From contig NC_079882.1 in the NCBI RefSeq assembly GCF_029227915.1, positions 10,542,001 to 10,606,000 on the forward strand: DNA of 64,000 bases, read 5' to 3'. Shown piece by piece: positions 53,801 to 62,800 of the stretch. Origin of the DNA: Hydractinia symbiolongicarpus (Eukaryota; Cnidaria; Hydrozoa; Anthoathecata; Hydractiniidae). Position 1 is the stretch's first letter. Each line of letters opens with the position of its first letter. A program made the translations under genes and the position numbers. The notes under the pieces were generated by a model, which searched no databases, was not told the origin of the DNA, and was given only the letters and a program-made list of their open reading frames with translations.

Positions 53801-56800
53801 GTATTGTTCTCACCAGCCTTAATCAGAACGTCAAATGTCAAATTTGTGGCAGTCTGTGACTGTTGACTGTTCCTTTTTTTAAACGTTGGTATATAACAAC
53901 ATGTAAAAGTTAACCCTAATAAAATTACTTGCTTTGACAATGCTAAAAGTAAAACAAAATAATGTTAACTACTACATCCGAATATGAATTTAAATCACTA
54001 AAAATGTTGTTTCAACAAGTTACATTGAGTGTCATACAAAAAAGCTGATAACTAAATGCTCAAAACCTACAGTTTGCAACACTTAGGGGCTATTTCTTTC
54101 ATACCTGAGATTCAAATCTGTATGCTCCAACTGCTCCGGTGACCAAAGAAACAACACAGAACCGAATCCAAGTGCTCCAACATTTTTATGTGGTTTAAAA
54201 ATATAGCTTATATTTTTGCATAATTTTTGCATAATAAAGAAACCACGGCTCATTTGTAAACAAATATGGCTGTTTCAAAAGCGAAACCGCTAGCGCTTTT
54301 AGCCTTCTGAGAATTAGAAAATGAAGAAGATAAAAGAAATGCGGAGGATATCACTGAATTAATTTTGCCATTGGTTGCTTCAATTAGTTCTACCGATCAT
54401 GTTGATGCTGTTAGGATACCAGGATACTTTGAGACAGTGATACCCTTGTATACCGATGACACATTTAAAAGCCATTTTAGGTTGAGAAAAACATCAGTTG
54501 AATCATTGTGTTTAAAGATTGGCAACTTCGATCAGTTTTTTAAATCAAATAGTGGTGGAAGACCAATGGTCAAGTTGCACAAACAAGTATGTATTTTTCT
54601 GTGGTATTGTGCATCAAAGGAACCACTTCGTAGCATTGCTGATCGCTTCGATGTTACCGAGTCAACAGTACTCAGAATTATACGTCGAGTATCAAAGGCA
54701 ATTATGTGTTGTTTGGTCCCAGTTAACATTGTTTGGCCTTCATAATCGAAGTAGCTAATGGCTTTAAATTTCTAAAAGGGATGGAAGGTGGAGACGGCGA
54801 CTGACCTATGGCGCTTGTATCTATCGTAGATAATTCTCCTGTTTCATCATTTATTCTGTAAATATAAACCGTAATCTTCGCAAGAAGTGTTAAATGACAT
54901 CGCGCTTTCACTTTTAATCAAGTTGTGTTTACATTTGAAGCTGTCCTGTTTGTTTATTTTTCCGTATAATTAAGTTCCGTCTCCCATGGTTTTTTAATTT
55001 ATGTAAAGTATTCAAAATGGTTTTTCACTGCAAGAGTTTCACTAGCGAAAAAATGTGCACCAAAGAAATGGGTTTTCGGAGCAAGAAGGCTTTGACCGTA
55101 ATAAGTCAAATTATTAGTTCTGAGTGCTCTAAATGCTCCAAGTGAACTGCTTCTCGAGGAGTTCATCCAGATTCGATTCTAAATGCCCCAAATTACCAAA
55201 GAAATGATAGTTGGAGCACTTGGAGCATTCAGAACCGATTCTTGTGTGCGAAAGAAATAGCCCCTTACAAAATTTAATTATTTTGGCAAAGTGCCTCTAG
55301 CTAAATATTTTATCAAAAGAGAACAGTTTGACACAAGTAATTTTTAAATACTAGGCAGGTCCCCTAAAGTAAGCCACAAGTAAAATTGTTACCCAGTGGA
55401 ACAATTAATAAAAACTGTAAACTGTTCCACACATTTAGGTGGAACGCTCCATTACAGGTATGCATGTATGTTGTAAGTCTAATGAAGCGTATACAACATT
55501 ATTGTGTTTCGGGTATATTATATTTTTTAAAAAATAACTTTTCTGCACATTCAGCTAAAATAAAAACAGTTTACAACTCTTTGTTACCCCGTCATAGCAA
55601 AAACAGCTAGCTAAGTTTTTTTATTTTTCTTCAGAAAAATGGTCCCGTTGAAAGGTTAAAAAATAAATTTTACTCCTTCTCAGCAGCAGCTTAGTACAGG
55701 TAAAAAATTTCACACATCCGTATAGGTATTATACCCTTTTCCTTACGCTTAGCTCTTTATAACACTGTGTCTCACATTTGTATAGGCATATTACACTGTT
55801 CTAAAGAACTATATTCTCACTTTAGTTTTAATAAAAACACAATGTGCAGCCAAACAATTTCTGCAATTTTATTTGTAGAAAATGTTTTTATGACAGTAAT
55901 GAAAGGTATCTGCATCTAGCATAAGAATTATTAATTAAAAGTTGTAGTGCAACTAAACTGCATTTGGCTGATTTCTCTTTTAAGCCAGATATAATTAAAA
56001 AGCTAGATAGATAGCCACAATACCAAACATAAAAATAAATAATTTTGGCTACAATAAGAAGCCCTTATACCTAACTGAATAAAAGATTAGCAATGAATTT
56101 AGCCTAGCTTTCCAGAGCTAAACAAAATTTAATTTTTCCGGTAAAATCACGTATCCTCCTTCCCCACAAAAGATTTTGCATATCGTCTTTACTTATAAAA
56201 TCTTAGACAAAAATGTCAAAAATCCACTATTCAGAACATACTAAATTTAAATCTAGAATAATCAGTCATTTCGTTGTATATTGTATATAGTGCTCCACAG
56301 TGCTCTCACTGATGACATTGACATGACAGGTTTGCATTTCTTACGCTTACTAGGCAATGAGCCTGTGAAAAAACCCACTTAGGCAAGTCTGTCTTTGAAC
56401 TTTGAAAATGTCAACAATGTCCCGTCAACACACAAATTTTTTTTGTGTCCTTTTGATGAAGGGTACAAAGATATTAAGTTTAAGGCTATGATGTCATCAA
56501 CCTGTTATCTAAGCAGGTAGGTTAACACAGCTTTAGAAAGTTGGTCCCCTTTTGGTCTTGGGTAGTCCCTAGTTACTCGTGCATTAGTTGACGCCAGTTA
56601 TGTTCACTTAAACTTAAAAGAGCAATGCAATAGCTTCCCTATTCTTGATATACTTTCTTTTGACGTCAATATTGTTTTAACAGAACAATTTTGTAGGTCA
56701 TGTTTTATAGACTTAGGTAGAGAAAACTATGAAAAATAAAATCCTCTTTACACAAGTCCCATACAGACGCACCAAAGTTTTGTATGATTATATAGACTAG

Positions 56801-59800
56801 TCTTTGAGCCCGTGGAAAAATCCACTTAGGTAAAAGAATGATGGAAAGGAACAAATGAATTATGCTGACATCAGCAATCTCCCACCAATGTAAAAGATGT
56901 TTTTTGAGAAAGTTGTTCATCAGTTGCCTTTATTATGTTGAGCTTGGAATGCTGATAAAGAAAATGTATAGGATAATGTTTTTGACAAACGATTAAAGAA
57001 ATTGAGATAATAAGGGTTTTGATGACCTAGTTAACTGGTCTGTTTTGAAACCAGTCTGTTGACCAAGCTTTCGGAAGAGGCAGGAGATGACGTTAGTTAC
57101 TTCCAACCGTTTTAAAGTTATTTAGTGTCAAACTTAAAATGCAATGAAATTAATTCACTATTATAAAAATGCTATTGACGTCAGTCTAAATGCATTAACG
57201 TGGTAACATCTAAAGTATTGACAAATAAGGCATAACTTTTTCAGCGATTTTAAAAGAAAATGGAACACATCCACCTTGCCTGTTACAGAAACATGAAAGT
57301 TATCTATTAACATAGCAAGTCTATCAGTAAGAAAATAACACCTAAGCAATAAATCGCTCTTCCAAGGTTACAATAATTTAGACTGGGTGAGTAATCTGAA
57401 TAAATAGAATAAGTTTATAAACACATATTTAATTACAAAATCTTTTTTATCTATCTTATCTTACTATTTTTTACCTTTTTTTATATATTTTAGTAATTTT
57501 TCCGCAAATAATAAGAAAGAAAGCTTTGATTTTCATGTGAGATGAATAGATATTGCTCAGCTGAGATACTTTTTGTGGAATTTGGGGAGCAATTAATGGT
57601 TCAGCTAGTTTCTCATTTCTCAGAATTGGGGGAGCCTTTGGGTGAGTAAGAGCAATGGCTCCCCCTTATTGATAGGCCTGGTATAGACAATATTTTATTT
57701 TCTATGGTTAATGTTGCTTTTTGTTTCTTTTTTAGAAGAAGAATCTTATCTAAATTCTGGTGGAATACAACCAACAGCTAAATTTATAATAAGGAAATCT
57801 CAGCTGTCACAAGGAGAGAGTTGTGAAATTTTTTCACAGTTTAATAAACTAATTCATTTCACACCAAATTCATACAGACATTTTATGCTGACATTTAATG
57901 TGAACATAGAAAAGGAAGTAGTGATCTCAAGAGCTTTTGTGGATTTTGTTTTTAATGACCCAATAGTTCCACCGTCACCAATCAAATACTCCATTATACC
58001 GTTAAAAGAAGTCCCTACAAGTTGTGGAAACCTTACCAAATATTTTGAGTTTATTAAGCCTGTCATTTGGGAGTTTACTGAGTTGAACAGAGAAATGGAA
58101 TCTCCTGACATATCCACTTTGATCCAACACGCAGTGAATGGAGACTGGTTTTATGGAAAAGAACTTAAATTAATATTTTTTTTGGAGGAAGCGTACAATC
58201 TTTTCAATTTTGAGTCATCTTTACACAACTCTGCTTTGAGAATTTATTATAAAAACCAAAAACCAAGTAAGTATTTTGATTTTGATTTTATTATTTGTTC
58301 TAAAATAAACAGAAGCAGCATCTTTTTAACATAGTTCCAACCCCTTGTTGTTGGTCCTTTCCACGTGATGTCCACTCTCAGTGGTAACAAAAATAATTGT
58401 TGGAATATTCCAAATTTTTTTAGATAATTTTCTGTATTTTCAAGCTGAACTGATGGAGTATTATGATACATTTTCCAATGTTTACAGAACGTCGTATAAC
58501 ACCTTGTCTTTCTGGTCTCATATGTATGGAGAAAATGCAGGAACACTTTTTGTATGGATAATTAATGCTGCACATGAAACTCCACAGATTATTTACCAAT
58601 CAAATGTTAATCAAAACCAGTGGCAAGAAATACATGTAATTTTGCCAAATGTACCAAGTTCAGTATATAAAGTATGTATAATTTAATCTTTTGAGTTTAT
58701 ATTTAATGCCATTTTTCTTTCTTATTTCGATAGATGTTACTCTTTTTCTAAAAATCATATCGATCTATGTAATCTAACATTATCTATCTAACATTAAATG
58801 CAAGTATAAATGAAAAACAATATAAAGATATAAAATATGGATGTCAACTGGGTAATCGAATCATAAGAACATCTCCATTGTATCAGCATATTTTACGTAA
58901 GGAACATCTAGAACTTTTACTTGTATTGTTTAATTCTTTTAGATTGAATTTCATGTCTTGTACAACAAACATACAAGCGGCCATGTTGCTATTGATCGAA
59001 TTAAACTATACAACTCATCTGTGGTTGAGCCGTCTAATTTTGTTTCATCTTACAATTCCTCAGGTATGTAGATACCAGCTTAACATACATTTTAAATTCA
59101 TTTTTAAATTAGGCATCCAAAACTTGGGCAGATAAAATATCAGGTAGTTAAATATTTTAAACATAAAATTAAATTTTATGCAGTTAAGATTGGAATTCAA
59201 GTTAATCCATTAATGAAGTAAGTTAATTTAATGCTTACCTGATCCTTATTTGTCAGTGTATATTTATGAATTAAAAAACCTTAGAAATCTTACTTTTAAT
59301 TAGGATCATACTCTTATGAAAGACGGCAATTGTGCTTACGTTAAGCTGGTAAAAAAAAATTCCCAATACTTAATTGTACTCTCTTCATTATTTATATATT
59401 ATATTCCATTATCCATATGTTTATTATTTACAATCTAAGTACTGTTTAAAAATAGAAAGACTGAAACCAAGTAAATGTATCACATCACTAATGTCAAAGT
59501 AATATCCAAACATTCAAAGTCTTTATGCCAAGGGTGCTTGTTTTATATTTGAGTTCCAGAACACTTATAACGTTCTGATTTGGGAAGAAAAATACAGATA
59601 AATGTGATTCCATTTTTGAAAGCTGGGACAATGCATAAATTAGACTCATTGCAATCATTGTCTAATCACCTTAGCATTCTAATTGCATTGATATAGTACC
59701 TTTTATATTTCACAGGATGGCCTAACCAGTTACAAAATGGTACTGTTATCTAATAGGGTCCTGTAATGACTTTAACTTTGTAAAAAAAAAGGAACCGATA

Positions 59801-62800
59801 TGCCAACAATTGTCTTACGTCTGTATCACTAGATGCAATGCTTGAAAATTTTGATTTTTATAATTCAGAAATTCTTGAAACTCACTCATTTAAGACTTCT
59901 GTAAATAATAATTTTTTTCTAAATAATTTTCTGTTGTGGAATTTAGGTCATTAGTATCCTCAAAACTCATTTAACATAACCAAAAATGTAGTGGTTTTCC
60001 ATGTATCCACCTTTTTATTTGATGTTATTTAAATCAATTGTTTTACCATAGTTGGTATATTACTGTGAAAAGAAGCTAATCATAAATTATTGAGTTAAAA
60101 ACATATTAAACCAATATTATTCTCACTGGTCATTAGCCCCAGGAGAAATTGACAGTTCTCCTGGTTCTTAGATTTTTTCCTTTTAATAATATTTTCCTCA
60201 TTGATATTTTGTGCAATTTTGAACAGAATAAAGGTATTATTAGAAAGATAAGCAATGGTATGGTAAAGAGAAATGAAGTGTTCAGGAGAAGCAACACGAT
60301 ACAATACAAGAGAATTTATAGATTATGCTATTGACGTTAATCTGTTTAAATGTTTGCAACAAATCCTAATGGATTGTATAAAGAAAAGAGATGAAAGATC
60401 ATATTAAAGTTGTCAGTCACTGCTTGCAAAAAAAACATACCATATTTTGATTGGTTAACGTTATAATTATAGTGAAAAATTAACCAGATATTAAATGGTG
60501 AATTTCTTAACTTTTAGATATGGCATCGTACAGATCAATAATAAAGAAGTTAGGTTATCCTTTACCTAAATATCTTTTTCCTTTTGCGACAAAAGAACAT
60601 TATTTAAAAGATTATGGTCCTTTCCGAATGGCTAATCAAGAAGCTGAACAACAACAAAGTTTAACCTACCTTTTTGGAACAGATAAATATGGCTTTTCTT
60701 CGCATGGAATTGGAAAACCATCCAAGACAAATGTCCCTCTTCTTAGAACCTTAATATTTGACATGAACTTGACTGTTTTGTTTCATTTGAAGCCAGTGGC
60801 ATTAAATAAAACACAATACATTTTTAATTTGGGACGTGATTTCTCAAAATATTTTTCTATTTGTCTCCTTGGGCATAAAATGGGACTAAGGTAAGAAATA
60901 ATTAAGATTTGAATATATTGTGAATATCAGCTGTCCAAATAAGCTAGCTCTCTCAAAAAGCCGTCTTGTAGAGGATTTAAAAAAGTAATCTTTGGAAAGT
61001 AGTTATCCAGAACCATTTCCATTTCCATATCCGTTTTCATTTATGCATCAACAGAATATGACTTTTACAGCTTTAAACTGGCAGTATAGGTAGTAATGGT
61101 GTGACAAAAAAGTTACCCCTTTGTAGATTTTAAATGATTCAACTTTTCCTACCACGTAAAAAAGTCAATTTAAGTCTGTAAAATGTTTCAAATATTGCTA
61201 AAAATTACCTTTGTCCAACATGGAAAAATAAATTGCATGAGTCACCCCTTAAAGTAGATCAACTGTGAGTAAGTCTAGTTAATGTTTTTTTTATAGATGT
61301 TGTTTGAAAAATAAGGTACACTCAATAACTGGAGATACTGATTATATGCCAGCAACATCACCAATTTTAATAAACAGCTTTAAATTTTCATTTTTGTTTG
61401 AAATAAACCAGCTTGGCATATCTTCATAATATAAAGCTATCTAGTATACTTACCTCACTTATCACCAAGAATAATAGACGAACTATAGAAATGAACCTGT
61501 CTGGGAGATACATGCAATTATCCTGTATTATTACTAAGTTTGACAAACTAATTTTTCAAATAATGGAAGTAAAGAAATCATTATGCACTACTTTGCTGCA
61601 AACTAAAAGTCCACTCAAAACTAATCTTGTTTTCATTTTATTCTGTAATTTGGTATGTATATTTTGTGAAAGGAAAATGGGTGTGGAAATGGGTCTGTGG
61701 AAGGATTAATTCTGGTAATTTAATTATCCAGGAAATTTTAATGTTAGATCGTTGGCCTTGAGAACTCTAGGGGCTTCTTTCTGTAATGGAGGGCGAATAC
61801 AAAAATGGACAAAAATTACTAGTTTTTCTAATTCTACTTTTGTACCACTAAAAAATTTGCAAAGAAGATATTTTTCTTTTTAACCTGATGAAAACAACAG
61901 ATGTTATTTGCACTAAACTACGCAAAAATTACAAATCTTTTTTTATAGGTTAAGATTTGACCGAGATGCACCACCTAATATTTATTATTACCAAGAACCA
62001 ACTAAAAAAAATGACTGGACGTATTATGCCATCACATTCTCAGAAGATAGAATCATGTTTTACTACAATAATACAGTAAGCAATTTCTGGATATTAAGTA
62101 ATTTAATATAAATAAATATAATCTTTTCTATGGCATGATGAATTCGTTAACCTCTGACATGTAACTATATTTATTATGTTATAACACAAAAATACACTGT
62201 TTGCATAATTAGGCAAGGCCAAAGAGATAGCCTTTTTTAAACATGGCTTCTTTTTTTGTCAGAACATTTTTATTCATACTTACTGAGGTGGTAGGCACTT
62301 CTTGAGAAATCCACTGTACTAAATCTAGCAGAGATCAGGCATATTTAGGTTAAGTTATTCGCAAAATGTCACCTTGTTTTTCTCTAAATAATGTTTATCT
62401 GCAATTTTTTCCCCATACCCCTTAACTTAACAAGATGTTGAGTTGAGACAAGCACCTGTTGGAATATACTTCAAATATGAAAAAATAATATTTACTGAGG
62501 TCAAGAAATTAAACTGTAATCCACATAATATCACCTAACGAGCTATTTTATCCACATTATTTCACCCATCATAATGAAATTCTTTTTTTTTTTCTCCACC
62601 AGAACACGTAAATTTCTTTTACAGATTCCAATTGTAACATGTTTTATCATTTTTTAAAAATGTCCTACCAAGTTATCCACAGTGGAATGTTATCCACAAT
62701 TTTTCACTTGATTTAAATGGCTATATTATCAAAACTACTGTGAATTTTCCCATTCTGAAAAATCCACAAAGAAGTTTAATCATTAGCCCTCAGATTGCAA

